Made by a program: the position numbers and the translations under genes. This document shows, one piece after another, positions 37,595 through 47,519 of a stretch of 64,000 nt of DNA. The stretch is from the NCBI RefSeq assembly GCF_041431415.1, contig NZ_CP107845.1, positions 6,448,001 to 6,512,000 on the forward strand, in the 5' to 3' direction. Source of the DNA: Streptomyces sp. NBC_00513. Its GTDB lineage: Bacteria > Actinomycetota > Actinomycetes > Streptomycetales > Streptomycetaceae. Below the pieces are notes generated by a model. It had not been told where the DNA came from and did not search any database. It saw nothing but the letters and a program-made list of their open reading frames with translations. Within the stretch, counting starts at the first letter, position 1; each line of letters opens with the position of its first letter.

Positions 37595-39271
37595 TCAGTC
37601 GGCCACGTCGTGGACCTTCCGGGGTCGGGCATCGTCGCTTCGGAGGGCCGCCGCGATCGGGCGCCCTTCGAAGAGGACCCGGAACCATTCGTCCTCCAGC
37701 AGTACCGTGACGGTCACGCCGCAGTACTGCATGCCCACGTGGATCGTCTGCCGGTTCACCATGATCTGGCCGCCGGTGTGGACCTTCCGGGTCACGTGAA
37801 GTCCGTCGGCGAGGTCCGCGGGTGCATCCGCGGAGGCGGTGCTCGACTCGACCACCGGGGGCGGTGGGACGGCGGCCGGAGGAGGAAGGTGCTCCCCGAT
37901 GCGCCCAAGCAGCTTTGCCACGGCCCTGGATTCGAGCTGGCGCACGCGTTCTCTCGTGACTCCGAGAGTCCGGCCTATGGCGTCGAGGGTCAATTCGACC
38001 CCTCCGTCCAGCCCGTGGCGCAGGGTCATCAACCGCCGCTCTCGTTCGCTGAGACAGTCGAGGAGAACACGGACCTCCTCCTGAGACAGGTTCCGGTAGT
38101 CGGCTTCGGGTTCGGCCCAGTGCGGCCCGCGGATGCTTCGGTCCGCCTCCGCGTGCAGGGCGTCGTCACCGATCGCCTCGGTCAGCTCCTCGAGCGGGAC
38201 GGTGTGGCGCAGGTGTGACAGGAGTTCGGCCGCCTTGTCCGGTGATATCCCCGCACGCGCGGCCACCGCGGGGAGGGCGTCGACCGGAGCCTGGTGTCCC
38301 AGCTCTCGCGCGGCCTTGTGGAGAGCGACCACCATGTCGTGCGCGTACACCGGAAGTCTGACCGTGCGACTCTGGTCGGCGATGGCCCGCCGGATCGCCT
38401 GCTGGATCCACTGCACGGCGTAGGTCGAGAATTTGAAGCCCTTGCGATGGTCGAACATCTCGATCGCGTGAACCATGCCGACGTTGCCCTCCTGGATCAG
38501 GTCCATGAGGTCCAGCCCGCGCCCGCTGTATCTGACGGCGATGCTCACCACCAGTCGCAGGTTCGCGTCGGCGAACGCGCCGAACGCCTGCTCGCCGAGC
38601 AGGGCGACCTGTTCAAGCTCGCGTCGCGACTTCGGGGAGATCGTCCCGCCGGTGGTGTCCAGCCGCTCGCGCGCCAGAAGTCCCGCCTCGATGGCCCGGG
38701 CCAGTTCCACCTCCTGCGGCCGGGAGAGCAGCGGGTACTTGCCGATCACCTTGCGGTAGTACGTCAGCGAGTTGAATACGGGTCGGCCCGCGGTGGAGTC
38801 CTCGAAGGCCGATTCGGCGGCGTCGGAGGCGGCCCGCGGCGGGGGCTCCGGCGCCGACGCGGAGGGAGGCCAGTCCGGGTCCAACGATCGTGTCGTCAGC
38901 GCGGTCAGGTCCAGCCGGCTGTCCGGACCCAACTCGATGGTGAAGCGAGGGCCTGGCGCCTTCTGGGTGGGTATGCCGGGGAGTCGGGTGGCGGGCGGCG
39001 TCTCGTGCGCAGTCCGCCGAGCCGCCGGGCGGTCGGGGTCGGGAGACGCCACAGGCCCGCCGGCCGGCACGCCGAACGCGGCTGCCACGTTGGCCGGAAG
39101 CGTGACGCCTTCCCGTGTGACCCGGCTCAACGCCTCGACGAGCACGGCCTTGTCCGTGCCGACCAGCAGTCGCCGCAGCGCCATCAGAGTCAGTACGCGC
39201 TCCGGACCCGCTGCCGCCAGCAGGTCCGCGTGCAACGCGGACGGACTTCCGGTCTCGACATCCGTCGTCAT
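37595..39271 (-). CDS. Sigma-70 family sigma factor with an integrase-like C-terminal extension
   Basis: A 558-aa group 2/3-like sigma factor. An N-terminal ~160-residue segment is unlike region 1.1. Region 1.2 (YYRKVIGKYPLLSRPQEVELARAIEAG), region 2 (ANLRLVVSIAVRYSGRGLDLMDLIQEGN, FKFSTYAVQWIQQAIRRAI), region 3 and region 4 (LSERERRLMTLRHGLDGG, TLGVTRERVRQLESRAVAKL) are complete to about residue 465. After a Pro-rich linker, residues about 495-558 form a beta-rich domain (VHTGGQIMVNRQTIHVGMQY, VTVTVLLEDEWFRVLFEG) resembling the SH3-like end domain of IS481-type integrases. Divergent from the helicase operon across a perfect inverted repeat. ATG 39271 has a G-rich site eight bases upstream. 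Confidence 0.85.
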   Translation of the reverse strand: MTTDVETGSPSALHADLLAAAGPERVLTLMALRRLLVGTDKAVLVEALSRVTREGVTLPANVAAAFGVPAGGPVASPDPDRPAARRTAHETPPATRLPGIPTQKAPGPRFTIELGPDSRLDLTALTTRSLDPDWPPSASAPEPPPRAASDAAESAFEDSTAGRPVFNSLTYYRKVIGKYPLLSRPQEVELARAIEAGLLARERLDTTGGTISPKSRRELEQVALLGEQAFGAFADANLRLVVSIAVRYSGRGLDLMDLIQEGNVGMVHAIEMFDHRKGFKFSTYAVQWIQQAIRRAIADQSRTVRLPVYAHDMVVALHKAARELGHQAPVDALPAVAARAGISPDKAAELLSHLRHTVPLEELTEAIGDDALHAEADRSIRGPHWAEPEADYRNLSQEEVRVLLDCLSERERRLMTLRHGLDGGVELTLDAIGRTLGVTRERVRQLESRAVAKLLGRIGEHLPPPAAVPPPPVVESSTASADAPADLADGLHVTRKVHTGGQIMVNRQTIHVGMQYCGVTVTVLLEDEWFRVLFEGRPIAAALRSDDARPRKVHDVAD

Positions 39272-39431
39272 GGTCGTGCCCCCCGATGTGCTGAACAGCA
39301 GTGCGGAAACCAGCTCGCTCCCATGCAACCACCCGCCACTGACAACGCGTCACATCCGTCGGTCGCGTTCCACCGCGGTCGCGCATTCCCTGTGGTCCCG
39401 GCATCAAGGAATGGTAGAAAGGTAAACATCA

Positions 39432-39464
39432 ACCGGTATGTACTGCAAGGAAGTACATACCGGT
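39432..39464. promoter_or_regulatory. Perfect inverted repeat between sigma factor and helicase operon
   Basis: Two exact 13-bp arms (ACCGGTATGTACT at 39432-39444 and its complement at 39452-39464) with a 7-bp spacer. It lies 13 bp before the ATG of the 1014-aa protein, between divergent genes. It could be an operator for a dimeric regulator, or an mRNA hairpin limiting translation. Confidence 0.7.
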
Positions 39465-39477
39465 GGGGGAGGGGAAC

Positions 39478-42400
39478 ATGCTGGTGGATCCCGCGCGGTT
39501 GCTGGACGACTGCGAACGGGCGTGGCGCGAGGCGGGGGAGCCGACGGCCGTCGGCGAGACGGACCCGGTCGTCCGGCGGATCGCTCTCGTCGTTGAAGCG
39601 CTGGTGGCCCACGCGCTGCTCGCCGACCAGTCGGATCTGCCGCCGGACCTCGTGTTCGCACGCTGGCCCGCCTGCACGGTCCACGCCGTCGCACTCGGCG
39701 ATCAGGGGCATTCGCCCGGTCTCGCACGGTTGCTGTCCGACGCGCGGGAGCGCGTGATCGCGGCTCGTCCCGCACTCGACCGTCCTCGCGGCGTCCCGAG
39801 CGCACCGACGCACGACGCACGTTGGATCCAGGCCGCGCAGGAGGCGGCACGCTCACTGGGCTGGACCTGGCACCCGTGGACCGCTGCGGATCCGACGCAC
39901 ACTCCCGCCACTCCCGCGGGCGATCCCGAACCCTGGGCCGCGACAACCGCGCCGGAACTCCGCCTCGGGCTCGACACGGGCAGCGTCCTGCTGACCCTGC
40001 CCGGCAACCAGGAGGCGTGCGCCTGGCAACTGGCTGCGGACGGCGAGTCGTTCACCGCGTCCCCGCCCCACTGGGTTCTGCCCGGCCCGGTCCGGCGCAT
40101 CGAGGCCACCGACCCGGCGGGAGCCGCCCACGTGTCGGTCGTCGTCGACCCACACACCGCCCTGCTCGCTTTCGCCGCCGACGGCCACCTGATTCCCCTG
40201 GACGAGCCACTGCCCGCGGCCGATGTCCACCTGCTGCACGTGGGCACCCTGGAATCGGAGGGAACTCGGGTCGCCGCCGTGGAACTGCCCACCCCGTACG
40301 GCTGGAGCGGCTGGACCCTGAGCAAGGTCCGCTTATCGGGAGTCAGGCGCCTGCGTACCTCCCAAGCCGCCCCGGAGGGCTGGTTGGACGTGGCCGTCGG
40401 ACGGTCGCTCGGTTGGGAGGGCGGCGCGACACTCACCTGGCTCACCAGCGAGGACGGAGCGCCGGTGTGGCACCGCCCGCCCGCGCTGCGACTGCGACGC
40501 CTGCCGGGCGAGCCCGAGGCGCACCACTGGCAGGTCGAGGTGCGCCGCCCTGGTCACCAGGAGCCCCTGGCCTCCCTCACCGGCACCCCCGGCACCCTGG
40601 TGGACCCCTGGCAGAACGTGCCCGGCCCGCTGCTCGGCCCGTACGAACTCCTCGTCCACAGCCCTGGTCGCCGGCGCGGCCGGCGCCGGCTCAACGCCTT
40701 CCTCGCCGAGGGCGTCGAGGTCACGCCCTCCGCCGAATGGCGCCTGCTCGCCCCGCACGGCGGACTCGCGCCCGCGCGGCTCGACCTCCGCACCGACCGA
40801 CCCGTCACCGCCTCCGAGAGCGCCGTCCGGTTGGCCCCGCACGACATCTCCAGAAGGCTCGTACTGAGTGACGGAGCAAGCGCGTACCAGGTCCAAGCCC
40901 TCGTCCCGCACTCCGAAGTCCGCCTGGAGCTCGACGGCCGCCCGCTCTCCTGGTCCGTCAGGCCGCTCGACATCGACGCGGTCGACCTGGCACGGGACAG
41001 CGCCTTGACCGTACGCCTGCCGGAGCAGGCCGTGGCGGTGACTCCCGAACTGACGCTGGTCGTCGAGGGCGCGACCCTGCACACTCTGCGGCCGGAACGC
41101 CGCACCCGGACCCGCAAGGGCGACCTGCGCTATGCCCTCGCCGCGTTGACGGACACCATCCGTGACTGTGGCAAGGCCGAGCTGCGGCTTGCGGTCGCGG
41201 GACAGAGCGTCCATGTCGGAACCGTCCGCACGCAGCCCATCGCGGAAGACGTCGTACCGGACGGCACCGGCCTACTGCTGAGGGGACTGCGCCACCCGGG
41301 GGAACTGACCGCCCGGCTCCACCCGGTCCTCGCCCCGTGGCAGCAGCCGCTGACCGTTCGGGTCGACGAGAGCGGCCACATCCCGCTGCCCGCCGCCTGG
41401 CAGTCGGTCGGCCCGCTCGTCGTGACCCTGCGCGCGGGAACCCGCACGTCCGGCGTCGCACCCGCCTGGCCCCGCCTGCGCGACCGCGACACCCTTGTGC
41501 TGCGCCGTCTCCGCCGGCCGTCCGCGGTCACGGACGGCTCTGCCGCGGCCACGACGACGGAGTACCTCGGCGGCCGGGAAACGCTGCCCCGAGGCACCGA
41601 CGCCATCCCCTACCACTGGATCGTCGCCGCCCGCGGCCGGGACCTGCGGGCGTGCGGGGCGAAGGAGACCGCACAAGCCGAGTGCCTGCACGCCCTGGGG
41701 GACGCCGGCCCCGACGCTCTCGTGGGGGCGGCCGACTCCGCTCTGCGCTCCGGCGAGCTCGCCGCCGCCCTGGTGGGCAGCGGCCTGGCCGCCCTGCGGA
41801 TCCGGGAGGTCACGAACCCGGCCGCCGTACGTCCCGTCTGGCGGCGGGCTCCGCTGTGCGCGCTGCTTCTTACGGCACCGTTGCTGCCGTACCTGTCCGA
41901 CGACCCGGCGTACGAGGCGGGAGAGCTGTACCCGGATGAGGCGGAACTCCTCAGTGAGGTGGGGCAGTTCCTGGGTGACAGTGGTCCCCGGCTCCTGGCC
42001 GGCCACGAGGATCCGAGCCGTACCGTGGGCCGGTTCGACGCTCACGCCCGCGCTCTGGACGAGCTCCCCGAGATTCAGCAACAGGCCGTGTGGCGCACCG
42101 CACGTGTCGTGCCGCGCGGCCTCCTGGACACCGACACCCGAGCCGACGCCGCCTGGCGGGCGTTCCGCGACCGGCGCACCCTCCAGTCCTACGCCGTGCG
42201 CGAGGAATGCGGCGACTGGCTGGACGCGGTCGCGATCTTCCTCGACGACGGACACCACCTCTTGGCGCGGACGTTCCGCGACCGCGGACCCGGCCCGTTG
42301 CACGGCCCCCAGGAGGCCTGGATGCGAGTGCCCCAATTCTCCCTCGGGTGTGCCCTGATCGCACGGCTGGCCGCCGCGGGAGACGCGCGGGCCGCCAAAC

Positions 42401-42522
42401 TGGAGCGGGGACTCAGGCCGTTGTGGACGTCCGTCGCCGCCCACGCGCCCGAGCTCACCGCCGTCGACCTCGCCCTCGCGGAATGCCTGGTCACCGCGGA
42501 GGCCGTGCGAGCCATCGGCTGA
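39478..42522 (+). CDS. Large protein of unknown function, partner of the DUF1998 helicase
   Basis: A 1014-aa soluble protein; no signal peptide or membrane helix. I recognise no catalytic motif. It looks like several beta-rich modules (about 120-680, with repeated Trp/Pro-bearing strands such as TPYGWSGWTLSKV and HHWQVEVRRPGHQEP) followed by an alpha-helical C-terminal third. ATG 39478 is chosen for the strong GGGAGGGG site; GTG 39463 is five codons earlier and sits in the inverted repeat. The stop is 112 bp before the helicase start, so the two form one unit. The size and position recall unknown large partners of DUF1998 helicases in two-gene defence modules (for example Druantia III), but I cannot show homology. 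Confidence 0.7.
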   Translation: MLVDPARLLDDCERAWREAGEPTAVGETDPVVRRIALVVEALVAHALLADQSDLPPDLVFARWPACTVHAVALGDQGHSPGLARLLSDARERVIAARPALDRPRGVPSAPTHDARWIQAAQEAARSLGWTWHPWTAADPTHTPATPAGDPEPWAATTAPELRLGLDTGSVLLTLPGNQEACAWQLAADGESFTASPPHWVLPGPVRRIEATDPAGAAHVSVVVDPHTALLAFAADGHLIPLDEPLPAADVHLLHVGTLESEGTRVAAVELPTPYGWSGWTLSKVRLSGVRRLRTSQAAPEGWLDVAVGRSLGWEGGATLTWLTSEDGAPVWHRPPALRLRRLPGEPEAHHWQVEVRRPGHQEPLASLTGTPGTLVDPWQNVPGPLLGPYELLVHSPGRRRGRRRLNAFLAEGVEVTPSAEWRLLAPHGGLAPARLDLRTDRPVTASESAVRLAPHDISRRLVLSDGASAYQVQALVPHSEVRLELDGRPLSWSVRPLDIDAVDLARDSALTVRLPEQAVAVTPELTLVVEGATLHTLRPERRTRTRKGDLRYALAALTDTIRDCGKAELRLAVAGQSVHVGTVRTQPIAEDVVPDGTGLLLRGLRHPGELTARLHPVLAPWQQPLTVRVDESGHIPLPAAWQSVGPLVVTLRAGTRTSGVAPAWPRLRDRDTLVLRRLRRPSAVTDGSAAATTTEYLGGRETLPRGTDAIPYHWIVAARGRDLRACGAKETAQAECLHALGDAGPDALVGAADSALRSGELAAALVGSGLAALRIREVTNPAAVRPVWRRAPLCALLLTAPLLPYLSDDPAYEAGELYPDEAELLSEVGQFLGDSGPRLLAGHEDPSRTVGRFDAHARALDELPEIQQQAVWRTARVVPRGLLDTDTRADAAWRAFRDRRTLQSYAVREECGDWLDAVAIFLDDGHHLLARTFRDRGPGPLHGPQEAWMRVPQFSLGCALIARLAAAGDARAAKLERGLRPLWTSVAAHAPELTAVDLALAECLVTAEAVRAIG

Positions 42523-42634
42523 GCCCGGCCGGAGACAGCCGTCCCGGCCGGCGCGGACCAAGCCGCACCGGCCGGCGGCAGCCGTGCCACACCACCACAC
42601 CCTTCCCACCCGCCGCAGCCCTGGAGCCAGCCCG

Positions 42635-45600
42635 TTGCACAGCCTCGACCCGCTTGCCACGTCCGCACTGATCAGCGACACCTACCGTCGCTATCTGCGC
42701 TCCCTGCTGCCCCTGCGTGAACCCCGCCTCGCCGAGGCCCTCGCCCACGCCATCGACACCAGCCCACTGCTCACCAAGGGGCCTCTGCTGGAGGCCACCC
42801 CCGCCTACGCCCCGGGCGCCACCCTCGACGAGCTCATCGGCGAGGGGGTACTGGATCCGGCGTTCCGGCAGTTGACGGGACCCGCCCTGCCCGCCGACCG
42901 CCCCCTGTACCGCCACCAGGAGCAGGCCCTGCGCAAGGCCGTGGCCGGACGCAACCTGGTCGTCGCCACCGGCACGGGCTCGGGCAAGACCGAAAGCTTC
43001 CTGCTGCCCATCCTCAACACCCTCGTCGCCGAACACGCCCGCGGCGCCCTCGGCCCCGGCGTCCGCGCCCTGCTGCTGTACCCGATGAACGCACTGGCCA
43101 ACGACCAGATGAAACGGCTGCGCCGACTGCTGGCCGCGGTCCCCGACATCACGTTCGGCCGCTACACCGGCGACACGAAGGACGACCCGCGCCGCGCCGC
43201 CGACACCTTCGAACAGCTCAACCCCGGCGAGCCGCGCCTGCCCAACGAACTGCTCAGCCGCCGCGAGATGCGCGCCAAGCCGCCCCACATCCTGCTCACC
43301 AACTACGCCATGCTCGAGTACCTGCTGCTCCGTCCCCAGGACATGGACCTCTTCGAAGGGGAGCACGCGGGCGGCTGGAGGTTCATCGTCGTCGACGAGG
43401 CCCACGTCTACGACGGGGCACGCGGCGCCGAACTGGCCATGCTGCTGCGCCGGCTGAAGGACCGGGTGGGCCGAGGCCACGACATCCAGGCCATCGCCAC
43501 CAGCGCCACCGTCGGCGCGGAGGAGAACCCGGCCGCCGTCACCGCCTTCGCCCAGGCCCTCTTCGACGTTCCCTTCCACTGGGACGCCGACGATCCGGCC
43601 GCACAGGACCTCGTCACGGCGACCCGGGTGGGCGCACCCGACGGCCCGCACTGGGGGCCGCTGCCGACCACCGAGTACCTGCGCCTGGCCGCCACGGCCA
43701 TACCCGGGCCCGAGATCGTGTCGGCCGCGCGCATGAACGGACTGGCCGCCACCACCCCGGCGGCAGCCCTCGCCGCCGAAGCCGGGACAGCCGCCCTGCG
43801 CCGCGCCCTCGCCGATGGGCCCCGGCCCGTGAGCGAGATCGCACACACCGTCTTCCCGGACGACCCGGCGGGGCCGGCCGCCGTCACCGCGCTCATCCGG
43901 CTCGCCGGCCGACTGACCGACACCGACGGCGCCCCCGTGCTCTCCGCCCGATACCACCTCTTCGCGCGCGCCACCGAAGGCGCCTTCACCTGCCTCGACC
44001 CGGCCGGCCCCCATCTCGACCTGGCCCGCCACGAGAGGTGCCCGCACTGCGCACGCCCCTCCTTCGAACTGGGCGCCTGCCGCCGCTGCGGTGCCGTACA
44101 CCTGCACGGCACCCTTGACGGGCCGGGTGGACGACCTCGTCTCGTGCACCGAAAGTCCCCTGACAAACCCCACACCTGGCTGCTCCTGGACGGGGACGCA
44201 TCGGGCGCGGGCTTCGACGAGGACGACGAAACCCTCGGCGAGGGTGCCAAAGGCGGTCTCAGCGAGCGCCGGCTGTGCACCCGCTGCGCGACGGTGCACA
44301 CCGCCGGAACGACGGCCTGCACGACGCACGGATGCCAGGGCACCGAACTCCGCCGCGTCCACCAACTCGACACCCATGAGGGAACCCCGGCCTCCTGCCT
44401 CGCCTGCGGCGCCCACGGCCACGGCATGATCCGCCTCTTCGAGACGGGCAACGAGGCCGCGGCCTCGGTCCTCGGCACCACCCTCTACCAGGCGCTGCCC
44501 CCGGCGCCCGACGGTCCCGCCGCCATGCTGCCGGGACAAGGCCGCAAACTCCTGTTCTTCAGCGACAGCCGGCAGGCCGCCGCGTACTTCGCCCCCTACC
44601 TCGAGGACTCCTACACCCGCATCCAGCACCGGCGCCTGATGATGCAGGCAGCCCTGAAGGGCTGCCCCGACCCCGACGAGCCGCTGCACATCGACGATCT
44701 CGTGGCACACGCGGTCCGCGCCGCCGACCGAGCCGGAGTGTTCCGCCGCAACGACTCCCGGCAGGCCAAACAGCGCGAGGTCGCCCTGTGGGTCATGCAA
44801 GAGGTACTCAGCCTTGACGACCGCCAGTCACTCGAAGGCCTCGGCCTGCTCCGTGTCGATCTCGACCGCGAGCCCTTCTGGCAGCCCCCTTCGGTCCTGA
44901 CCTCCCTCGGCCTGACGGATGACGAGGCCTGGCAGCTGGTTCAGGAACTGCTGCGCACCGTACGCAACCAGGGCGCCCTCACCATGCCCGAGGAAGTGGA
45001 CGCGGGCGACGAGGCGTTCGCCCCGCGCCGCGGGCCGGTCTGGGTCCGCTCCAAGGGCTCCGACGCCACGCGCAAGGTGATCAGCTGGTTGCCCAGCGCG
45101 GCCGGCGTCTCCAACCGCCGCGTCGACTACCTGGAGCGGGTGCTCGACGCGCTCGGCCACGCGGGTGACCGGCGCGGCGCGGCGCTGGAGACACTGAGCC
45201 GCCTGTGGAGCGACCTCACCACCGGGTACCTCGCCGACTGGCTGCCGGGGGAGGGTCAGGCCGGAATCGGCGTGGTCCGCCGGCTTGACCACGCATGGCT
45301 GCGACTGCGGCCCGTCACCACGGAAAGCGACCCCCTCCACGCCTGCGACCGCTGCCGCCGCGTCGTCCCCGTGTCCGTACGGGGAGTGTGCCCCACGCTG
45401 CGCTGCACCGGCCGTCTCGACGAGTACAAGCCCACCACCGAGGCGGACGGCCACCTCCGCCGCCTTTACCTCACCTTCGACCCCGTCCCGCTGCGGGCCC
45501 AGGAACACACCGCGCAGTGGACCGGCGAGAAGGCCGCCGAGATCCAGGGCGAGTTCGTCCGCGGACAGATCAACGCCCTTTCCTGTTCGACCACTTTCGA

Positions 45601-47335
45601 ACTCGGCGTCGACGTCGGTGACCTGCAGGCCGTCGTCCTGCGCAACATGCCCCCCTCCACCGCCAACTACGTGCAGCGGGCCGGACGCGCCGGGCGGCGC
45701 GCGGACTCCGCCGCCCTCGTCCTCACCTATGCCCAGCGCCGCCCCCACGACCTCGCGCGGTACGCGGAACCCCAGCGAATGATCGCCGGGGAGGTCCGAG
45801 CCCCGATCGTCCCCGTCGACAACGTCCGGATCGACCGCCGCCACGCCCACTCCATCGCCCTCGCCGGCTTCTTCCGCGCCATGAAGGAGGAACGGGGCCG
45901 CATCTGGCGTACGGCAGGCGAGTTCTTCCTGCCCGACGACACCACCGGTGAGATCGCCGCCCACGCGGTACGAGACTGGCTGACGCCCGCCCCGGAAGGC
46001 GTCACCGCTTCGCTGCGCCGGGTTCTTCCCGAGAGCGTTCAGGACGAGATCGGTGTGGAATCGGACGCCTGGGTCGACGAACTGGACCGTCTCCTGCGGG
46101 CCGCGCAGCAGATCCTCGATCAGGACGTCACCGCCTACAGCGAACGCCGCGACCAAGCGGTTGCCACCCGCCAGTACCGGCAGGCGGAGATGTATCAGAA
46201 GGTCATCCACAACCTGACGAAACGCGACCTGCTGGGTGTCCTCGCCAACCGCAACGTGCTGCCCAAGTACGGATTCCCCGTGGACACCGTCGAACTGCGC
46301 ATCCCGCAGGACGGCGGTCCCGTCGCCGGGCAGCTCGAACTCACCCGAGATCTGAGTGCCGCCGTCCATGAGTACGCGCCAGGTGCGGAGATCGTGGCGG
46401 GCGGCCGGTTGTGGTCCTCCGCCGGCGTCTACCGCCTGCCCGACCGCGAACTGGTGAGCCGCCACTACGCCGTGTGTGGCACGTGCGGGCGCTACACGGA
46501 CGCAACCGAGCCCCTGGACCCCACCTGCACCGCCTGCGGCGCGCCGTCCACCACCGCACCGCGTCGCTACATCGAACCCGTCTACGGTTTCGTCGCCGCG
46601 CGCGGGGCTCAGCGCAGGCCAGGGCAGGTCCCGCCGCGCCGGTCCTGGCACGGCGACGTCCACATGTGCACCGACACCGCCGACGTGCGGGACGGGACGA
46701 CGGCCTTCACCTCCGGTCACACCACGGCCTGGTCGGCGGGAGCACGGGGCGAGATGGTCGTCGTCTCGGATGGGCCGGGCGGCGCAGGCTACGAGATCTG
46801 CGACTGGTGCGGCTGGGGCCGTCCGCACGCTCGGGCGGGGAACCGCCGTGCGGGCCATCCGCATCTGCTGAAGGACACCGACTGCACCGGCCCGCTGCGG
46901 GTCGTCTCCCTCGCGCACCGCTACCAGACCGATTTCCTCCAGATTCACCTTGACCCGCTCACCGCCCTGTCGGCACCGCAGGAACGCCTTCGTTCAGGCG
47001 TCTACGCCCTGTTGGAAGGCGCGGCCACCCATCTGGAGATCAGCCGTGACGACATCGACGGCACGGTCCACACGGGGATCGACGGCATGCCGTCGCTGCT
47101 GCTCTTCGACACCACACCGGGCGGCGCGGGGAACGTGGTCCGTATCGGGGATCGTCTCGAACCGGTCGTCGCCGCCGCACTCGCCCGAGTCGGCGCCTGT
47201 GAGTGCGGACCGGAGAGCAGCTGCCACGCATGCCTGCGGACCTTCCGCAACCAGGGTTTCCACGAGCTGTTGAGCCGTCGTGAGGCCGTCGCGCTCCTCG
47301 ATGCCCTGGCGGGCAGGACCGCGGCTGAAGGGTAG
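42635..47335 (+). CDS. DEAD/DEAH-box helicase with C-terminal DUF1998 (MrfA/DruE-like)
   Basis: A 1566-aa superfamily 2 helicase. RecA1: Walker A ATGTGSGKTES (about 110-120), YPMNALANDQMKRL, DEAH at D254 (VVDEAHVYDGARGAE), ATSATVG. The middle region has Cys-rich zinc-finger pairs (CPHCARPSF, CRRCGAVH, CTRCATVH, CLACGAHGH). RecA2: FSDSRQAAAYFAPYLED, STTFELGVDVGDLQ and QRAGRAGRR. The C-terminal DUF1998 has four Cys (CECGPESSCHACLRTF, FRNQGFHELL) at about 1520-1540. DUF1998 helicases occur in DNA repair (MrfA) and phage defence (DruE, DISARM). TTG 42635 is chosen for GGAG upstream; GTG 42584 would add 17 residues lacking similarity. Confidence 0.85.
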   Translation: MHSLDPLATSALISDTYRRYLRSLLPLREPRLAEALAHAIDTSPLLTKGPLLEATPAYAPGATLDELIGEGVLDPAFRQLTGPALPADRPLYRHQEQALRKAVAGRNLVVATGTGSGKTESFLLPILNTLVAEHARGALGPGVRALLLYPMNALANDQMKRLRRLLAAVPDITFGRYTGDTKDDPRRAADTFEQLNPGEPRLPNELLSRREMRAKPPHILLTNYAMLEYLLLRPQDMDLFEGEHAGGWRFIVVDEAHVYDGARGAELAMLLRRLKDRVGRGHDIQAIATSATVGAEENPAAVTAFAQALFDVPFHWDADDPAAQDLVTATRVGAPDGPHWGPLPTTEYLRLAATAIPGPEIVSAARMNGLAATTPAAALAAEAGTAALRRALADGPRPVSEIAHTVFPDDPAGPAAVTALIRLAGRLTDTDGAPVLSARYHLFARATEGAFTCLDPAGPHLDLARHERCPHCARPSFELGACRRCGAVHLHGTLDGPGGRPRLVHRKSPDKPHTWLLLDGDASGAGFDEDDETLGEGAKGGLSERRLCTRCATVHTAGTTACTTHGCQGTELRRVHQLDTHEGTPASCLACGAHGHGMIRLFETGNEAAASVLGTTLYQALPPAPDGPAAMLPGQGRKLLFFSDSRQAAAYFAPYLEDSYTRIQHRRLMMQAALKGCPDPDEPLHIDDLVAHAVRAADRAGVFRRNDSRQAKQREVALWVMQEVLSLDDRQSLEGLGLLRVDLDREPFWQPPSVLTSLGLTDDEAWQLVQELLRTVRNQGALTMPEEVDAGDEAFAPRRGPVWVRSKGSDATRKVISWLPSAAGVSNRRVDYLERVLDALGHAGDRRGAALETLSRLWSDLTTGYLADWLPGEGQAGIGVVRRLDHAWLRLRPVTTESDPLHACDRCRRVVPVSVRGVCPTLRCTGRLDEYKPTTEADGHLRRLYLTFDPVPLRAQEHTAQWTGEKAAEIQGEFVRGQINALSCSTTFELGVDVGDLQAVVLRNMPPSTANYVQRAGRAGRRADSAALVLTYAQRRPHDLARYAEPQRMIAGEVRAPIVPVDNVRIDRRHAHSIALAGFFRAMKEERGRIWRTAGEFFLPDDTTGEIAAHAVRDWLTPAPEGVTASLRRVLPESVQDEIGVESDAWVDELDRLLRAAQQILDQDVTAYSERRDQAVATRQYRQAEMYQKVIHNLTKRDLLGVLANRNVLPKYGFPVDTVELRIPQDGGPVAGQLELTRDLSAAVHEYAPGAEIVAGGRLWSSAGVYRLPDRELVSRHYAVCGTCGRYTDATEPLDPTCTACGAPSTTAPRRYIEPVYGFVAARGAQRRPGQVPPRRSWHGDVHMCTDTADVRDGTTAFTSGHTTAWSAGARGEMVVVSDGPGGAGYEICDWCGWGRPHARAGNRRAGHPHLLKDTDCTGPLRVVSLAHRYQTDFLQIHLDPLTALSAPQERLRSGVYALLEGAATHLEISRDDIDGTVHTGIDGMPSLLLFDTTPGGAGNVVRIGDRLEPVVAAALARVGACECGPESSCHACLRTFRNQGFHELLSRREAVALLDALAGRTAAEG

Positions 47336-47414
47336 GCCCGTCACGGCGACGCCGGCCGTGGAGGCCGCCGACGGTCCTCACCCGGTCCGGCGTCGTCGTC
47401 CCGGTCGCGGGGAG

Positions 47415-47516
47415 TCGTTGTACTCTCCGGAGACCGCCCTTGACCTGTGTGAAGCAGGCAGGGAGCAGACACATCGGGAGTACTCCATGCTGCGCACCAT
47501 GTTCAACTCCAACATC
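47415..47516 (+). repeat. Left copy of the panD leader (direct repeat with 54075-54176)
   Basis: About 102 bp, roughly 87% identical to the segment holding the panD -10 region, leader and first ten codons. A core of 39 bp (47432-47470) has one mismatch. The -35 element of the right copy is not duplicated here. See the matching right copy. Confidence 0.88.
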
Positions 47517-47519
47517 TGA
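47487..47519 (+). pseudogene. Truncated panD start (ten codons)
   Basis: ATG 47487 opens MLRTMFNSNI and then a stop; the intact panD starts [10 protein letters not shown]. Similarity to panD ends exactly where the reading frame stops, so this is the severed 5' end of a panD gene, left behind when the toxin region was inserted or duplicated. Confidence 0.8.

Noticed and set aside
42491..46948. Long minus-strand frames antisense to the helicase
   Set aside because: The plus strand carries all helicase motifs in order; antisense frames show no domain and biased composition.
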